DNA from: Pocillopora verrucosa
Lineage: Eukaryota; Cnidaria; Anthozoa; Scleractinia; Pocilloporidae
Reading direction: 5' to 3'
DNA length: 64,000 nt
Assembly: GCF_036669915.1 (NCBI RefSeq)
Contig: NC_089321.1
Coordinates: 18,943,670 to 19,007,669 of the forward strand
Shown piece by piece: positions 21,896-34,280 of this stretch. A model generated the notes under the pieces. That model had not been told where the DNA came from, searched no databases, and saw only the letters and a list, made by a program, of their open reading frames with translations. The translations under genes and the position numbers were made by a program. Position 1 is the stretch's first letter, and the number at the start of each line of letters is the position of its first letter.

Positions 21896-24800
21896 TCCGC
21901 CTCTCCCGCCGTCCTTCCTCTTTTAGTACGAGGAAGGAATTATCGCAGCATCTGGTCCAAACGCCACCACTGTCTAGCCGAACATTTATTGGATTCTCGT
22001 TCCATCGGGTACTTCTCAATTTGTAGGCAGTTGTGGAATTCAATTGTGTGGCTAAGTAGCCGAGAAGGAATGTTAAACCCTCGAGGGTGAGTTCTGCAAA
22101 GAAAGACATGAAATAACTCTCTGGAAGGTTTTTTTCGGGCAGGGCGCGAGGTCAGTATCTCAACATTGCATCAGCTCGCTGATTAATCGCAACGAACCGG
22201 ACTGATCATTACATTGTTAGTCGTTATCCTTAAGGGTACCCTCTTACTGTATGTGGAAATGGTAATGATTTCACAAATACAAAATGTGACGGAAATCAAA
22301 ACTGTTGAATCTGCTGTAACAAACTCAAATGATAGCCAAAAGTAGTATAAAAAGCGGCAAGGATTTATACGGATGGGTGGAGCATCCTCATAAAAGTTCG
22401 AAGGGTATTCCAGCAGCGAGTCAAATAAGCCTTCATATTGGCTAGCATATCACAGTTTAGCTCACGATCAGCCAAAGAAATGGCCAGAATACCAATTATG
22501 GAGCCTCAATTTTGTGTGTGTGCTACGGTCAAGAAAAATCATAATCGAACATATTACTTTGATTTCTGAGTTACAGGAAATATCATCACCTTCATTTAAC
22601 ATATTTTGGTTGTCTGTAAAAAGAAGGGCTCAAACCTTGCCAGTAAAGAGTGAAATATATGACATACAACTCAAGATCTTAATAACTTTATATCATTCAC
22701 ATACTTAGTCAGTTACTAATTACTGAGACTGAAACGGTACCTTCCAGTAACCTGTCCTGACACCAGCTTCACATAACGGAAACCCTTGAGCCCCAGCTTA
22801 TCAAACCTTCATTCCCAAACAACAGTATACGAAATTATATAATTGATATTTTGGTTATTAACTTTACTAAATGTTAAGAGTCTTATCCTAACCAAACGGA
22901 AGGTATCTCTCCAGTCCAAACTTTCTTACGTAAACTCATTGCTTTTTTATCTGAATTTCATTTAACAAGAGCTCGAGAGCCGTTGAGAATCCAACCGGTA
23001 AACTGGGTGAAAAAACAGAAATATACTTACTAAGCCAATTAATTCCTGGGCTGATTCCTAAGTTTTCTGATATTTAGACGAACATTTCTCGGTAATTGCT
23101 GGTCTCAATTCGAACAAGTGTTAGGACTGCAGGTGGCAGTTAACAGCTTCCGCGGGGTTGCACCTGTGTTTATCCTGTCAAGATTGATATTGAGTAAGAG
23201 TATTCACCACTGCGTCACTAAAAGTGCAGGTAGCAGCAAAAACGAGAAATACTCTGTCAATTGGAAGTGCTTCCCGCCAAAGTTTATCTCTTTGTCTCGT
23301 CAGAACTAAAACACACAAGAGACATGATGTTTTCTCACAATCCACTATCTTCAGTAACTTGACGATGTTCTCGTATTATTGTTGTCGAGTGTAAAGCTGA
23401 ACATCATGTGGACATTAAGGAATTTTGCCGAGTTGTATGTTATGTGTATGTAGTAAAACCCCGCTTACCCATAAGTTTAGTTAGAAGTGAGAAAGCCAAA
23501 AATACTTTCCCTGCATTCTCTTGAATATTACAGCTTGTAAAGCGATCTTTGGATAAATTGTCAGCGGAGGATGAGCTGAAAATCACAACGCGTGTTACAT
23601 ATTTGCTTGTGTATCCATAGAAACACCATACATAATTAAAAGTAGGGCACTTTCAAAAGTATTAAAAGTTGGAAACCAAATTTAAGGAGAAAATTATTTC
23701 TGAAGACCATCACCAAAACGTTTCAAAATAGCAGATACAACGGAACCTATTGGAACGTTACCCTACAACCTGATACTTCTTTAATAGCGAAAGTGGCCCG
23801 AAAGAATCTGATTCCCCACATTTATTGTGACCATGCAGCTTGGCGTAACAGTTCTATAAATTTCCTAAACAGAGTGGAAAGCTAGGCAAATTGAGAGATG
23901 TTTTTGGAAACTTGTAATTGCATAATTGAGCAGGGCTTTCACGCTGATCGGGTTAGCCAATCGGAGAACTAGAGAAGAAACATCTTAAGCTAAAAATGTA
24001 TTTACTTTAGGCATTCCTCTCGATGCGGTTTCATTTTCATTGCTACGTAGTCTCCATCCACCATATTTCCCAACATTTCTTTTAGAAATACGTGGCTTTT
24101 CGCGTAAGAATTTAAACTGGGACGTAGTCTACGCTGAAAACAGCCGTTAATCAATATGCAATTAGAGGCATAGAACCTTTTCTTTCATTACATGTAAGAA
24201 CATGTAAGTATGAGGAGGTAGACAAATAATGGAAAGGTTTTATAGAAAATTTGGATAGGATGTTTAAAAATGACCGGCAATTCCATGGTTCTATCTTTAC
24301 TAAAAATTGTAAATTTGGTCTAGATAAGTTACGTCATCTCAACCAATCAGACACAAAACTAAAATCTTTAGTTCCTGGCTTACACACGATTTCTTGCGTT
24401 TGAGACACTTTGCTTATTTTTACCTCGAGTTCTCACCAGCTCCTGATTTTCGGTTCTTCTCTCTGGTTGCTTGAACGATTTCTTTGGGTTTGGTTTTTCG
24501 ACACTAGATTGAAATGCACCTTATCAGTAATTCCTTTAAGAGTAATCCTAACAACCCTTTACTGCGTGTGCACATGTAAAGCATGCGTTATTTCCTGCCA
24601 TGAAACGAGATCAGCCGTACTCTTCAACATAGTGATGACTGTTCAAATAGGTGAGCAACAAGTCAATACCGTGAGTAAACGGAACTGGCAGGTCAAGAGG
24701 ATAACGATTTGATTTGAGTTAGGATTTGACTCAAGATTTCCACCAAATTCTTGCTTTATAAATACGTTTCAGCTATACTGAAAATGTAGAAAGATTTTGA

Positions 24801-26432
24801 GGTAGAACTAGGAATGAACCAGGGGAGGGGAGGGCGTGGAATGGAACGGTCATTTTCAAAATTATTAAGGCCATCAACCTTAAAACGATCATACAAACAA
24901 AAACAGAAAAACAAACAAACAGCAACATTTTCGAAAGAAACAACATTTAAGGTGTCTAAAAGAGCTTCCTGAAATTATGTGTCAACTTTGTTGTTTTATA
25001 AGTCAAGATTTAGTACAAATTACGATTTAAGCATTTCTATTTTATATCATTACAAAAATCTAATCATGCTTGGCCATCATTTAGCTGAAATCGTTTTAAC
25101 CAGTAATTAATTATATCGACACCAATTTGAAAAACTTTCCATAACCTACTTTCTTGAGTCCAGTCAGTGTAACAAATCGCTTTTAACTTTCTGATTCGTT
25201 TTTTGTGACAAAACCAACAACTGTGTTGAAATCGAGCATATGATCCTTGACTTCAATATCAGAGCGATTTTCACAGAATTTAAAGTCCTTTAATCACAGC
25301 TTTAGGAACTGTTTTGTCTCCGCAATCAGGTATGGTCGCAGAATCTTATGGACCGGTACATTAAGGTAGCCTTAGTTTATCAAAGTGCGCTCACACGTAT
25401 TTAGAGCTTCAGTTTTTAAAAACTTGAACCTGCAAGTTCAGGATTTCAGCCCTCCGGAGAAACTACCAATGTCTATTTCAGAGCGGAAAACTTGGGAATA
25501 GTTCTCGGAATTTGAATTGAACCTGTAGGTTTAGGACTAGGTTTTAGGACCGGAGAGACAAGTAGTCCATTTCTTAATAGCGACTTAACTTAACGAATTA
25601 AAATCACAAAAGTTTTTAAATTTCTCTTGATACTTTATCGTGACTACAATCTATTGTAACTTAACTTTCCGAGCGCCTTATAAGCATAGTTATCGAGACT
25701 TTATTTTCACGATTTGGCTGGAAAATTTTGATAAGAAAGGAAAGAACAAAATCTCGAAATCGAATTCAATTTAATAGCTACTATTCCTAATCTTTAAATA
25801 ATTTCAAATCAAGAAAACTTTTGTAAAGACGAAACTACAATGCCGTGATCATTTTTGGCCCAATGAAATGTTGTGACATAACTTTACATCCTGTGCAGCC
25901 AGAATACGTTTATGACTACCCCTGTATGGCTTTGTGAGGCAAGGAAACTAACATCATAATCGTCTATGACTTAATTAGAAAGTTTTTCGACTTAACGTGC
26001 TATTTACTCAGAATGTGCCTATCCCTAGGGTTTTACAACACTTCTACGACACCGTTTTGTTTTGCAATCGGGAGAGATAAGTGTTTCCGTTTCATAATTC
26101 TGCGTGTTTGCCTTTCTACCACGCTTTATTTTTGTCAGACCAGCCATAGAGACTGGTTAGGTGGTTGAAAAAGACCACAAAGCAAGTGATATGAACTGGC
26201 TTTAGGACGGGCAGAGAATAGCAGAGATGAATCCTAAACAATATGCCGCAGACAAAGTTCGTTCAAGTTCGTAAAAGGACTAACTTTCCTCTGTGATTTT
26301 TTTGGAAACAAGAATGTACGGAAGTACATTTTCGCTCTAAGAATATTCGATGATGCCTCTCAGTATCAAATAAACCAAAGCCTTGATTAACTGCAACAAG
26401 CCCCTTTTAGAGAAACGAATTAACAACCAGAC
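21896..26432. other. 4.5-kb gene-free region
   Basis: AT-rich with many stops on all frames. Open frames near 22514, 23118 and 24410 have no recognisable motif. No exon with splice context, RNA gene or coding transposon remnant was recognised. Confidence 0.35.
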
Positions 26433-26573
26433 CCCGGTTGTTCGAAGATTGGATAACGCTATCTACTGGATAAAACTCTACCAGGTGGATAACGCTATAC
26501 GTTTAGCTATCACTTATCCGCTGGATAGCGATTTATCCGTTACATAGCGTTATACGCCCTTTATACAACTGGG
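26433..26573 (-). mobile_element. MITE-like element, copy 2 (inverted relative to 9818-9939)
   Basis: A 141-bp element bounded by CCCGGTTG and CAACTGGG, matching the reverse complement of 9818-9939 along most of its length (GGATAACGCTAT, TAGCTATCACTTATC, GCGTTATACGCCC). ACCAGA occurs immediately outside both ends and is a plausible target-site duplication. Non-coding. Confidence 0.78.
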
Positions 26574-26739
26574 ACCAGAATTTATCAAATTTGATGCCAA
26601 TTTGTTGTCTATCAAGCCTGAAAATGTTGTGCAATGTTTAAAGTGGCTTACATCATGGTAATCTCATTTGGTGAGAATTTGTTAATAGTTTTCGAATATG
26701 TCCGGTTCATTTAAGGATGCTGTTTCAGTGAAGTACAAT

Positions 26740-28677
26740 TCATTCTAAGTTATTTGTCAGACGGTTAACTAAAATATAAACGCCCATTAAAATTAGGCAC
26801 AGCGATCCAAATATGGAAAATGCAGTGGGAGCACCAAAGCTGCTTATGAGCAGTCCGCCGATGAGTTCTCCTGATCCATGACCGAGACCCCAATGGACAC
26901 CATGCAAAATACCTAGCAAGGATATACAAGGAAACGAATGAACTGAATTGCACCGTGAGAGGAAAATTTGCTAATAATAATTTGATAAATGGAGAAGCTC
27001 TTCTATAACTTAACGATACTTACCTTGTAAAGTCACAGAGGCACCTTCTACAGAGTGAGTGCCCACGTAAGACATCATGGCAGCCCAAACAGCCGCGGTG
27101 GTAATGCCAGACAGCAGTTCAACTGGGAGGACAGTCCAAGGATTGGTAACAAATGCGTAGTAGAACAAACGTATGGCATAGCATGTCAACCCCAGGTAGA
27201 GCACCCTTACGGTGCCAAGAAAGGAAATTAACTTCGTAGAAAGAAAATAAAGTGTCACTTCAGCAACGCAGTTGATTGCCGTCATGATACTGAAGAGAAT
27301 CTGAGTGCCACCCAGGTCTTTCAGGTGCCAAAATAGAAATACCCGGATGAAACCCATGGTAATGCCGACATAGAACGCGGTAATTAAAAACATTGCATGT
27401 CTTGGTCGTGTCAATAGCATGAGTCCCGCTATTATGCCTCGGTTACCGCTTCCAGTCGTCTCTTTGCTTTGACGAGCATTATCTTCTGTTGTTTTCGGAT
27501 CCCCACCAGTTTCTTTGTTATTTGGTTTACCATTCTTACCAAATTCGAATCTCGATCCTACTACTAGAGCAATGATGTTAAACACCACATACATGGCAAA
27601 ACATGGATAGTAGTTGACATCCTTTTTTCTTGCGCTGCCAGGAGGACACAGGTGGGTTCTGCTGACCGCAGCACCAATTAGAAATGCCATGGATCCATAA
27701 CCAACGGAACCCCACATTCGCTGCTTACCATACTTGTGCGTGTCGCCATTCTGTTTCAATAGGTTCACAGTTGCTGTGTCCGCGAGTGTTAGACTAGGAC
27801 ACGACAATAGGGTGGTGAAAATTGTTGCTAATAACAGATAGAGGAAAATAAATTTATTTTTTCTGGATAGAGTTTTCTTGGATTTCTGGTCTTGCAAGGC
27901 TATCATATCTGACTGAGACCAAGGCGTTTCCTCGAGGGACTCGTCAGCCATTTCTGAAACGCTGTCCAAGGAGGTCGTAAAATTGTTCCGTTTTCGTCGC
28001 GCTGCTCTGCCGGTTAGCTGATTAAATTTTACCATTTGTTCGTTGAACCCTATCGGGGATACTTTTTGTATCAGATTAGGTATGTGGGAGTGCCTCCGTA
28101 GGAAAAGAGCCACTCGTTTTGATCTTGATTTTTTTGGTTCCACTATATCAACGACTCTTGACTGTGTATCTATGTTGGTTGTTGATTTGGTAACTGGGGA
28201 TTGTGATGATGCATACCAGGTGGAACGTCTGTGAAGTTTATATGAGTAGGTCGCTCTGTTGGACTCCTGTGAGAGGGCTCGCTTACTGTGAGCTTCTGTT
28301 GGCTCTGTTTCGCAGATATTGATGGGAACAAGAGCATAAGCGACCATGCCTGCTATGACAGCGATCATAGAGATAGCAAACATTATCTTTCCTATCTTGA
28401 ATCTATCAGCGACGCATCCCCAAAACGGAATGAAGAAGAAAGCGATGTAAGGTTTAATCCCTGTAATTGCTCCGATTTGACGTGCAGGCAGCTCGAGTTG
28501 TTTAAAGAATAAGGCCAAATAGGGTAACAATGATCCCTGGGCAGAGAAGAAGAAGAAATAGAATCCTTTGGAAACCAAGTAAACCTTATTGACAGCGCAA
28601 CAGCCTTCCTTCTTTTTCTCGCTTTCTTCAATGTCATGATGACCTTTTTGAGTTTCATCCGGAGCATTTTCTGCCAT
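26740..28677 (-). CDS. MFSD6-like major facilitator protein, copy D (2 exons, 608 aa)
   Basis: Exons 28677..27024 and 26912..26740, joined by a 111-bp phase-1 intron (CAAG|GTAAGTAT, acceptor TTGCTAG), give 608 residues. The intron sits at the same LQ|G codon as in copy C. Exon 2 encodes GILHGVHWGLGHGSGELIGG and the last membrane span. TM1 region FYFFFFSAQGSLLPYLALFF, signature PFWGCVADRFKIGK, then a ~165-residue Ser/Arg/Lys-rich loop before TM4 (LLSCPSLTLADTATVNLL). The cytosolic loop between the two halves is enlarged and charged. Intact and plausible as a functional gene. Confidence 0.88.
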
Positions 28678-29481
28678 AACTGTCTTTATACCGTGTACTG
28701 TACTCTAATATAGTCTATTCGGTAATGTAGAGTAGCTTTGAACAAGGATTTTGAACTTTTTGTCGTCAAACGTGATGAATAAATTATCGAATGCACGTGC
28801 AAGTTCAAGTGTGCATTAGATGAATAGTGATTGTTTGCAGGTGGATCACTGGTTACTGCGGGTTTGAGGGAAACAAATACCTCTTTTCGAGACGCCTGTG
28901 TTTTTGAGTAAACACACAAATCTTCGTTCAATAATTAGTGTATTCAATGCATAGGTTAAAGGGTCAGATGAGGTATCTCTTCTAAGTCAAATCACTTTTC
29001 AGGTTTTTGAAGGAAGCATGGCCTTCTGTCATCCGGAAAAAGCATTTGAGCGAAGCTTTAGTTACATAATAAAAGCTGTTGTAATTACTTACATACCCGT
29101 CTCGCCTGAATGAAAAATGTTTGCTGGTAGTAGTCTTAGTTGTTACTCAGCTAATCTAAGCAGAGCTAGAAAGAAATTTGAAATAAATGCTGCATAAAAT
29201 CTTGAAATTTTTGAGCTGGTTTGTTTCTCTTTTGGGCAACTCTTGTAAGTCTCCTCTAACATGCGACCAAACGGTGTTCGGGAATAAATTATGCGACGAA
29301 TCTTGGGAACTGGACTCTTTGGGTGCAAGTTCAGCTGGGACCGAGGGGGTCACAACTTCTTCTTTTGTCGAGCTGTATCATAAAAACGTTTATTTGATTG
29401 GTTGTCTTTTGAGTAATCAGAGTTGTAATTAAATGGTTAAGAATATATGAAAGTCATATATTTGAACTGCGGATAAAGACG
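28678..29481. other. Intergenic, upstream of copy D
   Basis: No gene supported. Short frames around 29143-29432 lack motifs. Confidence 0.35.
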
Positions 29482-29617
29482 TGAATGAAAGTGATCCTCG
29501 CAGTAATGTGCACTACTAAGGCAGTAGTGAAAATAAGGCCTGAAAAAAATTCAGGCCTGTACGGGATTTGAACCCATGACCTCTGCGATACCGGTGCACC
29601 GGTATCACTTTCATTCA
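29482..29617 (-). mobile_element. tRNA-like short element with perfect terminal inverted repeats
   Basis: The ends are 14-bp perfect inverted repeats: TGAATGAAAGTGAT at 29482 and ATCACTTTCATTCA ending at 29617. Read on minus, GGTTCAAATCC (29574-29564) matches a pol III B box or tRNA T-arm. It is followed by the hairpin AGGCCTGAA/TTCAGGCCT (29536-29558). A perfect 20-bp palindrome, GATACCGGTGCACCGGTATC, lies at 29587-29606. The region does not fold as an obvious complete tRNA, so a tRNA-derived repeat is more likely than a functional tRNA gene. Confidence 0.7.
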
Positions 29618-30222
29618 AGAGTTGTAATTGTTTGTCTTCATAACTTCCTACATCTCTAATACATTTTGCGATATATTTCCAAATATGAAAATTTGTCTGT
29701 AAAAAATATCTGTTAAAACAAGTTCAATGCTCAATGCTTCACGGTGTTATTTTGGGGTAGAATTAACGTTGCAAGCTTTGAAGAAAAACTATTAAGGCTG
29801 CTTGTAAACTCAAGTTTGGCGTTATTTAGTCTGATAAAATGTTTTTTTCCTATTGAAACATCAATTTTCCCTACCCGTATATTTAAGCAATTTTTCCCCA
29901 TTTCTAAGATACATGTTTAGTAACAATAAAAAGGATGTAAATGGATTTGGAGGGAGTTAAATACCACATAGTTTTCGATGTTTTCAGAGCGCAATGATTT
30001 ACAATACCAACTTAGCGCCAAGAACTCTTCTTGAGTTCAGTTTTATTGATAGGGCGTCTGACGTTGGTTGTACAAATCAGACATTTCCCTCAGTAAATTA
30101 CGCAAGCTTCTTCAATGTGGCTAGAAGCCATGCTGCTGAAATATTCCAAAAATGCAGATTATCAGGAAAGTTATAAACGTTCACAAAAAGCTCTCTTTGG
30201 AGTTCATTTTATTCCACTACAG
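29618..30222. other. Intergenic, 3' flank of copy E
   Basis: AT-rich; nothing beyond possible 3' UTR of copy E (minus). Confidence 0.35.
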
Positions 30223-31812
30223 CTATCTTTTACTGTCATCGTCACTTATTTCTGAGTATTCAGAGTCTGCACTGCAGCCTTGTTTTCCATCTCTGGACCC
30301 GCAGAAGTAGTTAATTAAAATATATGCGCCTAAGATAACTAGACATAAAACACCAAAAATGATAAATGTCGTCGGCGCACCGTAATGATGCACCATTATG
30401 CCTCCAATCACCTCTCCCGCACCGTAACCGAGGCCCCAGTGCACTCCATGCAAAATGCACTGCATTGTTGTGGCAGCGCCAGGTCCCGAGTTGATGCTGA
30501 CGTAGGAGAGGCAAGCAGCCCAGACTGCTGCTGTTGTTATACCAGGAAGTAACTCAACAGCCAGGACCATCCACGGGATTGGAATGGCTGAATAATAGAA
30601 CAATCTAATTGAGTAACAGATTAGTCCTAGGTATAAAACCTTCGCGTGACCAATTCGTTTGATTAGTTTGGCGGAAAGAAAATACATACTAACTTCCGCG
30701 AAACAGTTAACTGCGGAAATGATGCTAAAAAGTAGCTGACTTCCACCCAGATCCTTGAGATGCCAGAAAAGGAATGTTTTTATAAATGCCATCAAAAAGC
30801 CTAAATATAACGCTGTGAAGAGAAACATGAGATATGTTGGACTTTTCAAAGCTTGCAGCCCAACACTAAGACTTGCTCCCTTTGACTTCTTCGATTTCTC
30901 CTCAAATTTAAACTGCGTTGCCGTTATCAAGCCCAGAAACATTAAACCAGCGAAAGTATAAAAACAGGGAACGTAATCTACGATCTCGTAGTCTTTATCT
31001 TTACCACATTGGTGGGTCGTTTTAAGGGAGGCGCCGACGACGAAAGCACCGACACCCCAACCAATCGATCCCGTGAGTCTCTGCATGCCGTACTTGTAAG
31101 TTTCCGAGCCTAGAAGTTGTAGTGTGGCTGTGTCGACCAAAGCCAACGTCGGTGCAGAAATCAAAGTACCGAAAAAGGTTATCAAAAATAATGTCATAAA
31201 ACACTGTGTTGTATCCAATTCTACCCTAACAGTGGTCTTTTCGTCTAAGTTGATGAAAAGTTCAAGAGACCAAGGCTTGGGGCCTTTGTAAAAGAAAGGC
31301 ATATAGTGTTCTTGACCTTTCCCAATATCCACCATCTTGTCAATTCCTGGTTCGGGGAACTCCAAGTTTGGGCTATCAATAACGGGTCTGTGTATGTCAA
31401 TCAGGCTAGAATATCTTGGAGCAGTCATGTTACAAAACCGTTTAACCACTACTTTGTTCTTTTTTGGTCCAGGAACCAAACTTAGAGTGAAAGTGGATGT
31501 AATTAAGGCGATGATAGAAATAACCATAACCACTTTACTCTTTTGACATTTGTCCACTATGGCGCCCCATATTGGAATAACAAGAAAGTTCACAAACGGC
31601 TTCAGGCCCATAAGGATTCCTACTTCGCTCGGTGAAAGCATCAGCTGTTTAAAATACAAAGCTAAGTACGGCAAAAGTGATCCCCAGGCAGAAAAGAAAA
31701 AGAAGTAAAACGCTTTCGGAATTAAGAGTTTCCGATTCACATTCGGGCAACATTGCTTGTCTTCTTCGTTGCGTTCATTGGTAGCAATCGCTTTCTTGTC
31801 TTCACTGGACAT
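30223..31812 (-). CDS. MFSD6-like major facilitator protein, copy E (single exon, 529 aa)
   Basis: An intronless 529-codon frame beginning at ATG 31812. Short charged N-terminus with CCPNVNRKLLIPKAFYFFFF, then GSLLPYLALYFKQLMLS, signature PIWGAIVDKCQKSK, and a ~100-residue loop after TM3. TM4 is GTLISAPTLALVDTATLQLL, followed by YGMQRLTGSIGWG and the C-terminal half with FIKTFLFWHLKDLGG and GAATTMQCILHGVHWG. The Cys in MQC replaces the usual Gly at the codon where copies C and D are split by an intron. An acidic tail (SADSEYSEISDDDSKR) resembles the acidic C-terminus of copy A. Probable functional membrane transporter; substrate unknown. Confidence 0.9.
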   Translation of the reverse strand: MSSEDKKAIATNERNEEDKQCCPNVNRKLLIPKAFYFFFFSAWGSLLPYLALYFKQLMLSPSEVGILMGLKPFVNFLVIPIWGAIVDKCQKSKVVMVISIIALITSTFTLSLVPGPKKNKVVVKRFCNMTAPRYSSLIDIHRPVIDSPNLEFPEPGIDKMVDIGKGQEHYMPFFYKGPKPWSLELFINLDEKTTVRVELDTTQCFMTLFLITFFGTLISAPTLALVDTATLQLLGSETYKYGMQRLTGSIGWGVGAFVVGASLKTTHQCGKDKDYEIVDYVPCFYTFAGLMFLGLITATQFKFEEKSKKSKGASLSVGLQALKSPTYLMFLFTALYLGFLMAFIKTFLFWHLKDLGGSQLLFSIISAVNCFAEVSMYFLSAKLIKRIGHAKVLYLGLICYSIRLFYYSAIPIPWMVLAVELLPGITTAAVWAACLSYVSINSGPGAATTMQCILHGVHWGLGYGAGEVIGGIMVHHYGAPTTFIIFGVLCLVILGAYILINYFCGSRDGKQGCSADSEYSEISDDDSKR

Positions 31813-34280
31813 TTCTCCAAGTACTTAGCATCAGTGTATTATTCCCTAAATCATATGATATAAAATACTGTGTTTGAATCCGTAAATGTGGATCAAGGTT
31901 TCACGCACAGAAGGACAAAAATTAAATTCCTGTCTACGCACGTAACATTGTCAAACATGTGTTCGTTGAGTCAATTCGTCAGTTAATAGCCGTCCAGTGA
32001 CAACATCTGAATTTTTGATGTTCAAGGCCGTGCAGGTGCCGTGTTGTTGAGCAACACCAATCGTTGCTCAAACCGTATTAGCCTGTGCACCCTGAAGATA
32101 AACTCCCTTACGTTATTCAATATATTCCATAATGATGTTTAAGAATGTGTGAGGAGAACACCGATAGTGAGAGATCAACGCTGAACTTGGAAATGTCAGT
32201 GTTTCCTTTTATAACGGATGGTCACTCGAAGTGGTTGCTTTGATTTTATTGATCTTTCTTGGTCATAGTAGATCTAAAATTACCCGACGCGAGCACTAAA
32301 TAATTTTTATTGCCACCAAGGGGTTCATTTTTCCTTTAAAGAGTGCAGGGGTGAATTATTATTGACTTGCGTAGTTTTTTTTTCGTGATAAGTCATTTCC
32401 GACAATAACCACAGTTAAACTTGGAAAGCGAATTTTCTCGGACTATCGTGTTACCCTTCAGGTCAAAGACCTTTAAGTGGTGCCCGACGAGGAAAATTTT
32501 AACAAACTGTACTAGATTGTGGTGTAAGAAATAGGAGATTTGAGTGTTTACAACCCAACTGTCAGCTTTATAAAACTGGCTGCAGTGGTAAATTGACTGT
32601 TATGATCCTGGCGTCCTTTATATAATAGGTTGGTTCGATCCGATTTTGGACAACATGGCTCGCTTTTTAAGTGTTCTTTTTTACGCGGTTTTTGCATTTC
32701 TAGCTCCTTTATGAGTTCTGCGCCTCAACACAAACTTTCAGTTTCTCGATTTCTCTCGGCTATTAATTGCATCTACGACAAGGCCAAGACCACCTGAGTT
32801 TTCAACAGGTGGTCGCGGTCTCTTTTCCTTTTCGTCACGGTCTTAAAACCAGCGAATTTTTAATGATTGCAATACATTTTGATGAAACGTATTGCATTGG
32901 CTTATCAACTTCTTTGAATTTTAACTCAAGTTAACTCAAGTTAACTCAAGTTACAGCTTTTTTTTGTTTTCCCAATTCAGCCATAATTAGCAATGAAAGC
33001 ACTCAATCCGAACAGAATACCAGCACCTGTTATTGTGAAATTTATCACTTTAAACTGCGTAACTTGAAATTAGAGAGCTGACTACTTTGCCTAAGTACCC
33101 AGTAGAATACTTTTTTTATCATTTGATTTCTCAGAGTAAAGCACTCCTTCAGCACTCAAAGTAAATGGTTTATTGTCATGATCGATCACTTTTGGAACTT
33201 CTCGCTTTGATGAAGATGTCAAATAATGATTTAAGGCACTTGACCGTGAGAGCCTGGGAAAGGTCGAATAATAATAAAGAAAAGAGTCCGGTTTCATGCA
33301 TTTGAACGAGGAGCTAACTCTTAGGTACTTTCGGAGCAACTTATTTAGTACCTAAAATAAATCTCAATACAATTTCAGTGTTACATTAAGAATACACTCA
33401 AGTAAACGAGTGGATACTGACATCCATTTCAAATATGAAACAAGTTTTTACCAGATATCTTTTCTTGCATCTGGTTTCTCGGCGTATTAACCCGGGCAGG
33501 ATGGTGAGGTTATGAGTCTAAGGGTGCAACAAAAAGACAGAACTTGACCGATGAGAGCGAGGAGAATAGGTTAAGGGGCAGCACGTAAGAGTTAGCTGAA
33601 TAGGGGGTACCGCCAAATTTTCATAGCGGTGTAAGCTTTTCGGAAAAATTTCGTTTCATACCAAGTTGTGGTTTAGTTTGATTATTCGCTAAGTTAAATG
33701 TAAAATATCCTTTTTCGAATGGGATGCTATAACTCAGTTAATAACATTGTAATTAACTTATCAAATTAACTACAACATTTAACTTTAAGTAAAGACTTCG
33801 AAAGTTCTCGCTTTCCAAAAAAAGTGACAAATTTGCGATAAAAAAGCTCGTTAAACTGAACTCAGTAAGTGTCCACGAAAGTAAGTGTCCAGTAGGTGTC
33901 CATGTAATTCAATGCCAATATCAAAGTCTGTGGACATGATTGGCTACATTATAAAATCACGCTTTCCGCGCGTGAAAACGAAAGAATACGCTAAGGGGGA
34001 GGAGAAGATAAGACTGTGGTTTGAAATATTACCTATTTATGCAAAAGGTAAGGAAAATTTCAGCATTGAATCCACATATTACCCTTACGCTTAAGACTTT
34101 CCGTCAAATCTAGATGAAAAGAAAAGGCGAGTATTTCACCTAATAGAAGCAGGGGGAAGTATCGAATGTATATCCCGAGCTTACCCTTTAATAAGTGTGC
34201 TATTGCTGTTGTACTTTCTCCTTTTTGCCTCTCTTTGTTACGTTTGTGGAACCTGCTAAATCATTAAAAAACTGTAAATG
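31813..34280. other. Intergenic between copies E and F
   Basis: No gene supported. It contains three tandem TTAACTCAAG units near 32925-32952 and small hairpins (TTGAGCAAC/GTTGCTCAA near 32046-32070; GACCACCT/AGGTGGTC near 32788-32815). A frame at 33885-34094 is not recognisable. Confidence 0.4.

Noticed and set aside
22514-24712. Several 60-100 residue plus-strand frames
   Set aside because: No motif, no splice context, no similarity that I can recognise to any gene or transposon.
29560-29606. Possible functional tRNA gene
   Set aside because: Only a B-box or T-arm-like motif is present. No full cloverleaf, anticodon arm or acceptor pairing could be drawn, and it lies inside an element with inverted ends.
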